From: an uncultured Porphyromonas sp.
Lineage (GTDB): Bacteria > Bacteroidota > Bacteroidia > Bacteroidales > Porphyromonadaceae
Direction: 5' to 3'
Length of the DNA: 18,293 bases
NCBI RefSeq assembly: GCF_947254915.1
Contig: NZ_CAMYEZ010000025.1
Location: 1-18,293, forward strand
Positions 1 to 6,839 of the stretch are shown here, piece by piece (position 1 is the stretch's first letter; each line of letters starts with the position of its first letter). The notes beneath the pieces are model-generated. The model worked only from the letters and a program-made list of their open reading frames with translations. It did not search any database and had not been told where the DNA came from. The translations under genes and the position numbers were made by a program.

Positions 1-104
1 ACGTCACAGTCCGCATCCAGCAACCATTACATATTCCCTCCCGTGAAACTTGGGATAGATGTTGCTTCGTTTGTCTTATGGCAAAGTGATTTTGCGTATT
101 GTCG
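1..104. other. Left-edge sequence, unassigned
   Basis: About 100 bases lie before the terminator hairpin. The three plus-strand frames stop at about 44-46, 87-89 and 124-126, so this could hold the last codons of a plus-strand gene entering from outside the window. None of the short translations has a motif I recognise. The frame open to 126 runs into the terminator stem, which makes it the least likely coding frame. The terminator just downstream would suit a gene ending here, but I cannot say which frame is used. Confidence 0.3.
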
Positions 105-151
105 CATTCTAAAAAGGGCGGTCTGAGACTCAGACCGCCCTTTTTAGAATG
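105..151. terminator. Bidirectional intrinsic terminator
   Basis: The arms at 105-126 and 130-151 are exact reverse complements over 22 bp around a 3-base loop. The stem has a GC-rich top (GGGCGGTCTGA) and an A-run at its left base with the matching T-run at the right, so a U-tract follows the hairpin on either strand. It lies 63 bp beyond the stop codon of the minus-strand LRR gene and would also stop any plus-strand transcript entering from the left. Confidence 0.9.
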
Positions 152-213
152 TTCAGAGGCAGTTCTCTTTGCTCAACTCAATGTCAAGCTTTTATTAGTC
201 AGTATCTTAATAC

Positions 214-3138
214 TTAGAGGAATAGTTTGTGAGATTGCCCACCACCATAGAGTATATAACTACAGTGTTGAGAGCTTGGAATGTCAAGAGTACCAAAACC
301 ATTACTATCAGTTGTAGTCGTGGCTAGTAGCTGTCCTTGGACATCAAACAGGTAGTATTTACAGTCTCTTTTTGCGCCTATGAATGTCAATTCACCATCC
401 ATTAAGTTGACAGAATACTCTAGCTCTTCCTTAGTTACGGTTTCATTAGCTAGAGGAAGTGGATCTTCTCCATTTTGGTCGTATACACTCCAACCCTTTG
501 TCCGAAGGGTTTGTACTTGATCCTCTGTAGCCTTATTGCCTTCCGTACTAGAAGTTGAATCGTAGAGGTAGATTTCTGCGAAGTTCTTTGCAGGAACACT
601 TGGTATTGTGGCTACTAGGCGATCCATTGCCGCCCCACTCAATTGATTGTGATAGCAGTCAATACGCTCTAGCTGCACAGCTTCTGGAGAAAGGACTAGA
701 GACTTTAGTTTATTGTCGGTTACGTAGAGTAGTGAGAGTTCTTTTTGTTGACTCACATCCAAATTCTCTAGAGAGTTGCTTCCACAGCCCAGTTCTTTGA
801 GCTTCGTATTATGCGAAAGATCTAGGGAGGTTAGCTTATTGCTACCACAGTAAAGTAGTTCTAGGTTTGGACATTGAGACACATTGAGATTTGTGAGGGC
901 ATTTTCAAAACCCTCTACTCTTACAATGTTAGGACACCCAGTCAGATCTAGAGTCTTAATTTGGTTGCCATAGCAAGAGAGGGTCTGGAGAGACTCTCCA
1001 GCTACTTGTAGATCTGTGAGCTTGTTGCTGGCACAGTTGACGAAGGTTAACTTGGTATTATGAGACAGATCTAGCGAGGTAAGAGCATTTTGCACACAAT
1101 TGACAGTCTGTAACTCCTCCAAAGCCGAGAGATCTAGTTTCGTCAATTTGTTAATCCCACAGTGAAGCATCTGTAAGGACTTCAGAGTAGACAGGTCAAG
1201 TGAAGTCAGGGCATTGCTACTTATATTAAGAGATGTGAGGGAGGGTGCGTGAGTGAAATCAGCCTCTGTAATCTCTCCCTTTGTGCACGAAAATAGTGTG
1301 ATGGAACTTCCAGAGAGAATTATCTCAGAGCTTGTAATGGTGTATTCAGTAACCTTGTTGTTCTGCACGACAAGATGCTCCTTAAGCCCCGAACAAGATA
1401 TATCGCTACTGCCATCAATTATCATCGAGATCTTATCTCCTACGCTCTTGGAGGTTTTGAGGCGAATGGTCTCTTGCTCTGTTGGGGTGTCATCATCACT
1501 ACCAGCATATTTTTCAAAGTTGCCATCACTCCAGTCATAAGCATCCCACTGCTTTGTCTTGAGACGGGCGACATCATTCTTTGTGCAAACGTTTTGCTCG
1601 TCAGCTGCTTTTGTATTGACAATGACGAGGATGGCACCATCCATAGCACTCTTGGGGAGATTTTCAATGAGACGCTTCATACCTGCTCCACGGATCTTGT
1701 TTTGATGACACATGACCATGTTGAGCGCAGGACAACTTGCGAGATTTAGTTCCGATAGTTGATTGACTCCACAATTGAACTCCTCTAAGAGACTGCAGGA
1801 AAGATTCATTGATTGGATTTGGTTTCTTCCACAGTCTAGATAGATCAGTTTCTTGTTATTAGCCACGGATAGAGTAGTCAAGTTATTGCTATTACAATCT
1901 AGTCGTACTAGTTCCTTATGAGTAGATAGATCAAGTGTATTAATAGCATTTAGCGAGCAGTCTAGCTTTTGGAGCTTAGAGCTAGCGGTCAGGTCTAAAG
2001 CTGAAATGTGTGCTGAGGCACAGTCTAGCTCACGAATGTTGCCTGTGAGTTTAATCGTCTGACCTGTGGGTGTGTAGGCGGTCTTGCGATTAGTAGAGGC
2101 AGCAGACTCCTTAACTCCTTCGATAGTCCAGTCACCGTCAGCAACAACTTTGAGTTTGATTGTCTCAGGATGGTCGGGAGATAATGTCAGGGTAATGCAC
2201 TCCTCAAAGGTCGGATTTTCTGTGCTCCCTATCACATCGGGAGTCCACCCCTTATCGATAATCAGATTTGTATGAGACTCCTTGGCCCCAGGATTCTTAT
2301 CTATGAATATCTTGTAGTAGTTACCACTTTGCTTAGCAATCTCTTTGTCAGCTTGAGGCAGTGCTCTATAGACTTTGTCTAGCTCCTTTGAAGAAAAGGC
2401 ACATTCAGTCAATCGCAACACCTTGAGATTAGGATTATTACTAATGTCCAGCGTAGAGATTGGGCATGCATGGAGGCTCAGTTGCTCCAAGAGGGGTAAT
2501 CCATTGACATTTATATGCTCCAGCTTATTATTTCGCGCTATTATTTCTTTGAGCTTGGGGTGCTTACCAAGTGTCAAGGTCTGCAGTCCATTTTGCTGAA
2601 CAAAGGCATACTCTAGTTCAGACAAGGAAGACAGGTCCAACTCTTTCAAGGCTCTATTCTTCGTACACTGTAACGTCTTAAGTGCAGGCATCTTGTCCAA
2701 AGATAACGATTTCAACTGTTCGGCATTGAGCATCAGTAGAGAAAGATTTTCAAGTGGCGCCATAGGGACAAAAGAAGAAATCCCTTGGAAACTCGAAGCG
2801 AACTTTTTGATGGACTTAGGGTTCATCTTTAGTCGTATCGTACCTCCCTTAAACTGGCCTTTTATGGCTTTGCCCATATAGACCTCTTCAGAGTCATTAT
2901 CTTGTGGGAAGCTTGCTTTCTCATGATGTATGAAGACACCATCTCCCCAATCTATCTCAAATGGTTCGTCAGTCTCCATAAGCCACATGATCTCCTGGTC
3001 AGTTACCCCCGAAAATGTGATCTGAATGGTCTCAGGGGAATTGTCATTCCCAGTCTTGCTTTCGATCTCTTGAGCCCAACTTTTAGTAGGCAAAAAGAGC
3101 GCGACCATCAAAAGCGATAGCGTGTAAAATTGTCTCAT
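214..3138 (-). CDS. Secreted leucine-rich-repeat protein, T9SS cargo
   Basis: A 974-aa exported protein, probably a surface adhesin or binding protein; the ligand is unknown. Residues 1-22 are a signal peptide (hydrophobic core, then SWA-QE). Three similar modules follow. Each has an ETI(Q/K/R)-(L/I) strand (about 36, 325 and 556), LRRs of the type LxxLxCxxNxLxxLDLS with about 20-22 residues per repeat, and a closing segment with a helix ending in LP or IP and a GW/QW motif (about 253-300, 486-536, 838-888). Residues 63-67 read DWGDG. The last 70 or so residues look like a type IX secretion C-terminal domain (YYLFDVQGQLL, glycine-rich strands, ending HKLFL), which in this family is recognised after periplasmic export and removed or anchored at the surface. 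The start overlaps the stop of the upstream small gene (ATGA), which suggests translational coupling. The gene is AT-richer than its neighbours (25 of 60 G+C in 1081-1140). The LRR and signal-peptide calls are firm; the sorting-domain call is likely. Confidence 0.9.
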   Translation of the reverse strand: MRQFYTLSLLMVALFLPTKSWAQEIESKTGNDNSPETIQITFSGVTDQEIMWLMETDEPFEIDWGDGVFIHHEKASFPQDNDSEEVYMGKAIKGQFKGGTIRLKMNPKSIKKFASSFQGISSFVPMAPLENLSLLMLNAEQLKSLSLDKMPALKTLQCTKNRALKELDLSSLSELEYAFVQQNGLQTLTLGKHPKLKEIIARNNKLEHINVNGLPLLEQLSLHACPISTLDISNNPNLKVLRLTECAFSSKELDKVYRALPQADKEIAKQSGNYYKIFIDKNPGAKESHTNLIIDKGWTPDVIGSTENPTFEECITLTLSPDHPETIKLKVVADGDWTIEGVKESAASTNRKTAYTPTGQTIKLTGNIRELDCASAHISALDLTASSKLQKLDCSLNAINTLDLSTHKELVRLDCNSNNLTTLSVANNKKLIYLDCGRNQIQSMNLSCSLLEEFNCGVNQLSELNLASCPALNMVMCHQNKIRGAGMKRLIENLPKSAMDGAILVIVNTKAADEQNVCTKNDVARLKTKQWDAYDWSDGNFEKYAGSDDDTPTEQETIRLKTSKSVGDKISMIIDGSSDISCSGLKEHLVVQNNKVTEYTITSSEIILSGSSITLFSCTKGEITEADFTHAPSLTSLNISSNALTSLDLSTLKSLQMLHCGINKLTKLDLSALEELQTVNCVQNALTSLDLSHNTKLTFVNCASNKLTDLQVAGESLQTLSCYGNQIKTLDLTGCPNIVRVEGFENALTNLNVSQCPNLELLYCGSNKLTSLDLSHNTKLKELGCGSNSLENLDVSQQKELSLLYVTDNKLKSLVLSPEAVQLERIDCYHNQLSGAAMDRLVATIPSVPAKNFAEIYLYDSTSSTEGNKATEDQVQTLRTKGWSVYDQNGEDPLPLANETVTKEELEYSVNLMDGELTFIGAKRDCKYYLFDVQGQLLATTTTDSNGFGTLDIPSSQHCSYILYGGGQSHKLFL

Positions 3139-3425
3139 CTTATAAAGCTGTTTTTGGTTAATATTATGAGGGTGAAAAAGGATACTGTTGCAATTGTAGC
3201 AGTCTCCTTTGTCTTTTTGAAATTGTCGTTAAGTTGATCTTGACCAGCGGGAATGCTAGACTCACCTGTTATGGAGGCATCATCAGCTCTGAGTTCTTGT
3301 GGCTCTGGCTGACGGAGTGATAGCTTGACCAGCTCAGCATCCTGAGCCTGCAGGCCTAGCGAGCAGAGTGCGATAGCACAGCCAGCTATGCAGACCTTGC
3401 GTAATTGAGTAATTGTTTGGATCAT
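3135..3425 (-). CDS. Small exported protein, unknown function
   Basis: I do not recognise this 96-aa protein. It starts MIQTITQLRK and has a clear signal peptide with a CSLGLQAQ cleavage region near residue 26. The mature part is polar and acidic to about residue 70, and the C-terminus is hydrophobic (TIATVSFFTLIILT), possibly a membrane anchor. The frame stays open upstream to 3542, but only the ATG at 3423-3425 puts the signal peptide at the N-terminus, so I chose it. The TGA stop shares ATGA with the LRR start. It may be a leader or partner of the LRR protein, or the 5' remnant of a broken gene whose frame happens to run into the LRR start. Confidence 0.5.
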   Translation of the reverse strand: MIQTITQLRKVCIAGCAIALCSLGLQAQDAELVKLSLRQPEPQELRADDASITGESSIPAGQDQLNDNFKKTKETATIATVSFFTLIILTKNSFIR

Positions 3426-3490
3426 ATTGGTTTGTATTAGTGTATAGAATGTCTTGATACAATAAGATACGCATGCATACCTTCCATAAG

Positions 3491-3498
3491 CGAAGATA
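3491..3498 (-). promoter_or_regulatory. Possible -7 box for the small gene-LRR unit
   Basis: On the minus strand this reads TATCTTCG, one base from the Bacteroidetes TAnnTTTG box. It is 65 bp upstream of the start at 3425. I see no TTG about 19 bp further upstream. The motif GCGTCAGCCC (3531-3540, minus strand) lies about 32 bp upstream of it. Confidence 0.35.
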
Positions 3499-3527
3499 CA
3501 AAAAGAATTAATTAGCGATCGTCCTAG

Positions 3528-3544
3528 GCAGGGCTGACGCATTA
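3528..3544 (+). repeat. GCAGGGCTGAYGCATTA motif, copy 1
   Basis: The 17-mer GCAGGGCTGACGCATTA recurs at 8980-8996 with one change and, more loosely and in reverse, at 18140-18156. All three copies sit on the same side of a copy of the 21-bp-unit repeat. Read on the minus strand, this copy lies just upstream of the candidate promoter of the small gene-LRR unit. It could be an operator or a conserved end of the repeat. Confidence 0.55.
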
Positions 3545-3601
3545 TAATCCGCTCTTCCTTGAGGGAGTTCGAGGAATATAGCGCTAAATCCTCGCTATAA
3601 A

Positions 3602-3839
3602 GCGGTATAGAGCCACTCTATAGCTACTCTTGCATCTCTGTTGATTCCCAACTCTACCGAGGAATTCGGGAATATCCACGGAGCAAATAAAAACTCTCCA
3701 CGGAGGGGCGAAATAAAACTTCGGAAGAATGAAATGAAACTTCGGAAGAAGCAAATCAAAGTTCCGAAGAATTTTTCGTTTCCTCGGTGGAGAATCCGAA
3801 ATTCCTCCGAAGAGATTCTCTATTTCCTCGAGAGTGAGG
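3602..3839 (+). repeat. MITE-like repeat, copy A
   Basis: The core at 3710-3772 is exactly three 21-bp units of the type GAAATGAAACTTCGGAAGAA plus one base. It is flanked by imperfect inverted ends of about 35 bp: from CTCTACCGAGGAATT (3652 on), matched by the reverse complement of the right side (about 3778-3815). Local hairpins occur at 3644-3673 (ATTCCC/GGGAAT), 3790-3820 (GAGAATC/GATTCTC) and 3606-3622 (TATAGAG/CTCTATA). The core matches copy D at 61 of 63 bases. Homology with D also extends left to about 3602, so the unit is longer than the inverted ends. No transposase gene is present. Confidence 0.85.
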
Positions 3840-3858
3840 TGTCGGGCTCATCGGATGA

Positions 3859-3980
3859 GTAACCCTGTGTAGGGACGCACGGGAGTGTCTAGTGGGAGGG
3901 CGTCCGTTGTATCAAAGGTTACAGCACCATGGCTTTAACGAGGACGGACGCACAGATCGTGCGTCCCTACAACGGGTTAC
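3859..3980. repeat. Nested 122-bp imperfect palindrome
   Basis: The outer arms 3859-3881 and 3958-3980 are complementary at 21 of 23 positions (GTAACCC...GGGACGCACG). Inside them GCGTCCGT (3900-3907) pairs with ACGGACGC (3944-3951). Each half can also fold alone: GGACGCAC 3946-3953 pairs with GTGCGTCC 3959-3966 around a 5-base loop, and GGACGC 3873-3878 pairs with GCGTCC 3900-3905. It can therefore form one long hairpin or a pair of small ones. It may be a MITE-like element or a structured barrier between the divergent operons. Confidence 0.7.
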
Positions 3981-4006
3981 ACGTCTCCCTCTAATCTCTA
4001 ATTTCG

Positions 4007-4014
4007 TACCTTAG
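4007..4014 (+). promoter_or_regulatory. Possible -7 box at the transglycosylase start
   Basis: TACCTTAG is one base from TAnnTTTG and lies only 5 bp before the ATG at 4019. If used, transcription would start at or just after that ATG, so the mRNA would be leaderless or the true start would be the in-frame ATG at 4034. There is no clear -33 TTG. Confidence 0.3.
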
Positions 4015-4018
4015 CGAT

Positions 4019-4954
4019 ATGAATCGCTCTCAAATGGATGAGATACGTCGTGATCCGACTCGCTGGAGAAGGCTACTACGCTACATTATGTGGTCGCTGT
4101 GGGGCGCAGTCCTTGTGGGTGTCATCTACTACTTTGTCGTAGTCTATCGAGCACCAAAGGCTGAGCCTGCTCGTACGCACGTCTCCCCTCAGACGGAGTG
4201 GCGTGATGTGCCTATCGCTGATGTGGGAGCGGGTGAAGAGTATCAGATCTTGGAGCAGTATGCTGATCTCTATCTTCTTGAGTATGTGCTCCTATATGAT
4301 CCGCTCTGCTCTTGGGCTGACCTAGATGAAGAGGACGACGAGGAGGAGCCCGTATCTCACGGTGAGGCACAGGAGCACTATAGCCAGTCTGAGCGACTAC
4401 CTGGCATTGTCTCGGACTGGGATCACCTCTTTCGGAAGTATGGCAATAAGTATGGCTGGGATTGGCTTGTCCTAGCTGCGATAGCGTATCAAGAGTCAAA
4501 GTTTCGTGCGGAGGTTGTCGGTATGGGTGGTGCCACGGGACTGATGGGTATTATGCCTGCTACGGGGCGGCGCTACGGCTACAGTCGTGCGAAGCTCAAG
4601 CATGCCGAGAGTTCTATCCGTGTAGCCTGTATGGCGCTACAAGACTTCGGTCGCTCCTTCGCTCATATCACCGATTCGGAGCAACGCATGAAGTTTACCC
4701 TTGCCTCTTATAACTCGGGCAGTGCGCATGTCCTTGATGCGCGTCGGCTGGCTGAGAATGCGGGCTTGGATCCTGATCGCTGGGATGACTCTGTGGAGAT
4801 CTTTATGGCTCGTCTGAGCGAACCGAAGTATTACAACGATCCACTCGTCCAGCATGGTCGTGCGAACGGGGATCACACGGTGCGCTACGTGACGGAGGTC
4901 TTCAGCCGGGCGCAATCCTATAAATCGAAAGTGCAATATGCTACAACTAAATAA
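4019..4954 (+). CDS. Membrane-anchored lytic transglycosylase (SLT/MltF-like)
   Basis: A 311-aa enzyme predicted to cleave the MurNAc-GlcNAc bond of peptidoglycan without water, giving 1,6-anhydro ends. An N-terminal membrane anchor (about 22-43, WSLWGAVLVGVIYYFVVV) follows a basic cytoplasmic tail, so the rest faces the periplasm. A variable linker with an acidic run (DLDEEDDEEE, 101-110) leads to the catalytic domain from about 128. It shows the Glu of AIAYQESKF (E159), GATGLMGIMPATG (171-183) and ASYNSG, the usual order for SLT-domain enzymes. The first gene of the four-gene run, its end overlaps the ABC-F start by 17 bp. Start at 4019 is the first ATG; 4034 is possible. The family is clear, the exact subfamily less so. 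Confidence 0.88.
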   Translation: MNRSQMDEIRRDPTRWRRLLRYIMWSLWGAVLVGVIYYFVVVYRAPKAEPARTHVSPQTEWRDVPIADVGAGEEYQILEQYADLYLLEYVLLYDPLCSWADLDEEDDEEEPVSHGEAQEHYSQSERLPGIVSDWDHLFRKYGNKYGWDWLVLAAIAYQESKFRAEVVGMGGATGLMGIMPATGRRYGYSRAKLKHAESSIRVACMALQDFGRSFAHITDSEQRMKFTLASYNSGSAHVLDARRLAENAGLDPDRWDDSVEIFMARLSEPKYYNDPLVQHGRANGDHTVRYVTEVFSRAQSYKSKVQYATTK

Positions 4955-6839
4955 TGTCTCTCTAAGCTTCGGCAATAGGATCCTCTTGACGGACATTTCG
5001 CTCTCGCTCCTAGAGGGTGACAAGGTGGGGCTTGTTGGGGTCAATGGGACGGGCAAGTCCTCGCTACTGCGTATCATCATGGGCGAGCTAGAGCCAGACA
5101 GCGGGACGATCACGCGACGCAATGGACTGCGCATCGGTTACCTGGCTCAGCAGCACCTCTTTGCAGAGGGTGTGCGGGTGATTGATGCGGTCTTTTCGCC
5201 ACATGATCCTACGGCACATCTCGTGGGTGCCTGGCAGAGTGCTGTGGAGCGTGGCGATGCGGAGGCGCAGGAGCGACTTCTACCCGATATGGATCGTCTC
5301 TCGGCGTGGCAATATGAGCAGGAGGCGACGGCTATACTGCATGCGCTCCGTATCACCGATGTGGAGCGTCCTATGGAGCTCCTCTCAGGTGGGGAGGTCA
5401 AGCGGGTAGCACTCGCTGGGGTCTTGCTCCAGCAGCCAGATCTTCTGATCCTCGATGAGCCGACGAACCACTTGGACCTAGAGGTGATCGAGTGGCTCGA
5501 GGGTTACCTCTCACGCTCACGGCTTACTCTCTTATTGGTGACCCACGACCGCTACTTCCTCGATCATATCTGTACCCGTATCGTGGAGATGGATCAGCAG
5601 CAGCTCTACAGCTATGAAGGCAACTATGAGACCTTCCTTACCAAGCGTCAGGAGCGTCTAGAGCAAATGGCGCAAACGAGTGACCGACTAGCTAATATCT
5701 ATCGACAGGAGCTGGTTTGGATGCGTGCTACGCCACAAGCACGAGGAGGCAAGCAGCGAGCCCGCAAGGAGCACTTTGCAGAGCTCTCGTCTGAGCTATC
5801 CAAGGCGCGGCAGATACTGCGTGAGCAGACGACTATTGAGCCACTTCACTCGTCCGTTCGCCTAGGCAAGCAGGTGATCGAGCTGGAGGGTGTCTCCAAG
5901 AGCTTTGAGGAGTCGAAGCCTTTGGTTCAAGACTTGGACTATATCTTCTCACGCAGAGATCGTGTCGGCATCGTCGGTCCCAACGGTTGTGGCAAGACGA
6001 CCCTACTGAAGATGATCATTGGCGAGCTAGAGCCAGACAGCGGGTCGGTACTTATCGGCGAGACGGTGCAGTTTGGCTACTTCGGGCAGAAGCTACCGAG
6101 CTACGCCCCCGACAAGCGGGTGATTGACATTATCTCCGACATAGCCAGTCACATTACGGATCCTGTGACAGGGCAGTCGGTCTCAGCGACACAACTACTG
6201 CAAAGGTTCCTCTTCACCAGTGATCGCATCTATACGCCTGTGTCACTACTCAGTGGCGGTGAGCTCAGACGTCTCTATCTCTGCACCGTGCTGATGGCTA
6301 GCCCGAACCTGCTCATACTCGATGAGCCGACGAATGATCTGGACATTACGACGCTGGGCGTGCTGGAGAGCTACCTTAGCTCCTTCGAGGGTGTCCTTAT
6401 TATTGTCACGCACGATCGCTACTTCCTGGACAAGCTCGTGGAGCACCTTTTCGTTTTCGAGAAGGGAGGGCACATTCGAGACTTCCCCGGCAACTTTACC
6501 CAATATCGTCTACAGCAGGAGGCGGAGGCGCAACAAGCGACTGAGCAGGCTACGACACGGGAGACCAAAGATGCGACGCCCGCAGCTAGTCAGGCGACTC
6601 GTCAAGGCAACCGTAAGAAGCGACGCAGCTATCGTGAGGAGCAAGAGTTTCAGCAACTGGAGCAACAGATCCCGCAGCTCGAGGGACGCATTGCGGAGCT
6701 AGAACGACGGATGTCTTCGGGGAGCCTTTCCAATGAAGAGTTGATCAAGGCGGGAGAGGAGATTGCTGAGGCGCAACAAGAGATGGAGCAAGCGTCTGAG
6801 CGTTGGTTTGAACTAGCTGCTATCGAAGAGGAAGCATGA
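4938..6839 (+). CDS. ABC-F family ATPase, Uup/YheS-like
   Basis: A 633-aa soluble protein with two ABC cassettes and no membrane domain. Cassette 1 has Walker A GVNGTGKSS (34-42), signature LSGGE (149-153) and Walker B with LILDEPTNHLD (about 170-180). Cassette 2 has GPNGCGKTT (347-355), LSGGE (438-442) and LILDEPTNDLD (about 459-469). The inter-cassette linker (about 208-305) is rich in charged residues, as in ABC-F proteins that reach the ribosomal P-site tRNA. The C-terminal 70 residues form a predicted coiled coil after a basic stretch (NRKKRRSYREE), like the Uup tail. The family acts on ribosomes in translation or antibiotic protection; a housekeeping role is likelier here than a resistance role. 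It overlaps the transglycosylase by 17 bp and the permease by 4 (ATGA). Confidence 0.92.
   Translation: MLQLNNVSLSFGNRILLTDISLSLLEGDKVGLVGVNGTGKSSLLRIIMGELEPDSGTITRRNGLRIGYLAQQHLFAEGVRVIDAVFSPHDPTAHLVGAWQSAVERGDAEAQERLLPDMDRLSAWQYEQEATAILHALRITDVERPMELLSGGEVKRVALAGVLLQQPDLLILDEPTNHLDLEVIEWLEGYLSRSRLTLLLVTHDRYFLDHICTRIVEMDQQQLYSYEGNYETFLTKRQERLEQMAQTSDRLANIYRQELVWMRATPQARGGKQRARKEHFAELSSELSKARQILREQTTIEPLHSSVRLGKQVIELEGVSKSFEESKPLVQDLDYIFSRRDRVGIVGPNGCGKTTLLKMIIGELEPDSGSVLIGETVQFGYFGQKLPSYAPDKRVIDIISDIASHITDPVTGQSVSATQLLQRFLFTSDRIYTPVSLLSGGELRRLYLCTVLMASPNLLILDEPTNDLDITTLGVLESYLSSFEGVLIIVTHDRYFLDKLVEHLFVFEKGGHIRDFPGNFTQYRLQQEAEAQQATEQATTRETKDATPAASQATRQGNRKKRRSYREEQEFQQLEQQIPQLEGRIAELERRMSSGSLSNEELIKAGEEIAEAQQEMEQASERWFELAAIEEEA

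Larger units (their letters stand above)
3426..4018. other. Divergent intergenic region
   Basis: About 590 bp between two divergent transcription units, with no gene I would accept. From left to right it holds the leader and candidate -7 box of the minus-strand unit, the GCAGGGCTGACGCATTA motif, repeat copy A and its left extension, a nested palindrome and a possible -7 box directly before the transglycosylase start. Confidence 0.7.

Noticed and set aside
99..317. Plus-strand frame across the left terminator
   Set aside because: It is translated through a perfect terminator hairpin and then antisense to the LRR gene; no motif.
1375..1749. Plus-strand open frame of 124 codons inside the LRR gene
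   Set aside because: Antisense shadow of the LRR repeats, with no protein features of its own.
3426..3542. Longer N-terminus for the small exported protein
   Set aside because: The extra 39 residues would bury the signal peptide and read through the candidate promoter region; the ATG at 3425 is better.
3710..3772. CRISPR array from the 21-bp units
   Set aside because: The units are contiguous with no spacers, always three in number, and no cas genes are present.
3641..3862. Open frame of 73 codons in repeat A as a gene
   Set aside because: It lies wholly within a repeat family; the equivalent frame is broken before the core in copy B and soon after it in copy C. Kept only as a finding to test.
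4637..5134. Minus-strand open frame of 165 codons
   Set aside because: Antisense to the end of the transglycosylase and start of the ABC-F genes, both of which have clear motifs on the plus strand.
4938..6839. ABC-F as an antibiotic-resistance determinant
   Set aside because: The long C-terminal coiled coil and operon setting fit Uup/YheS-type housekeeping members better; nothing in the sequence points to a resistance subclass.
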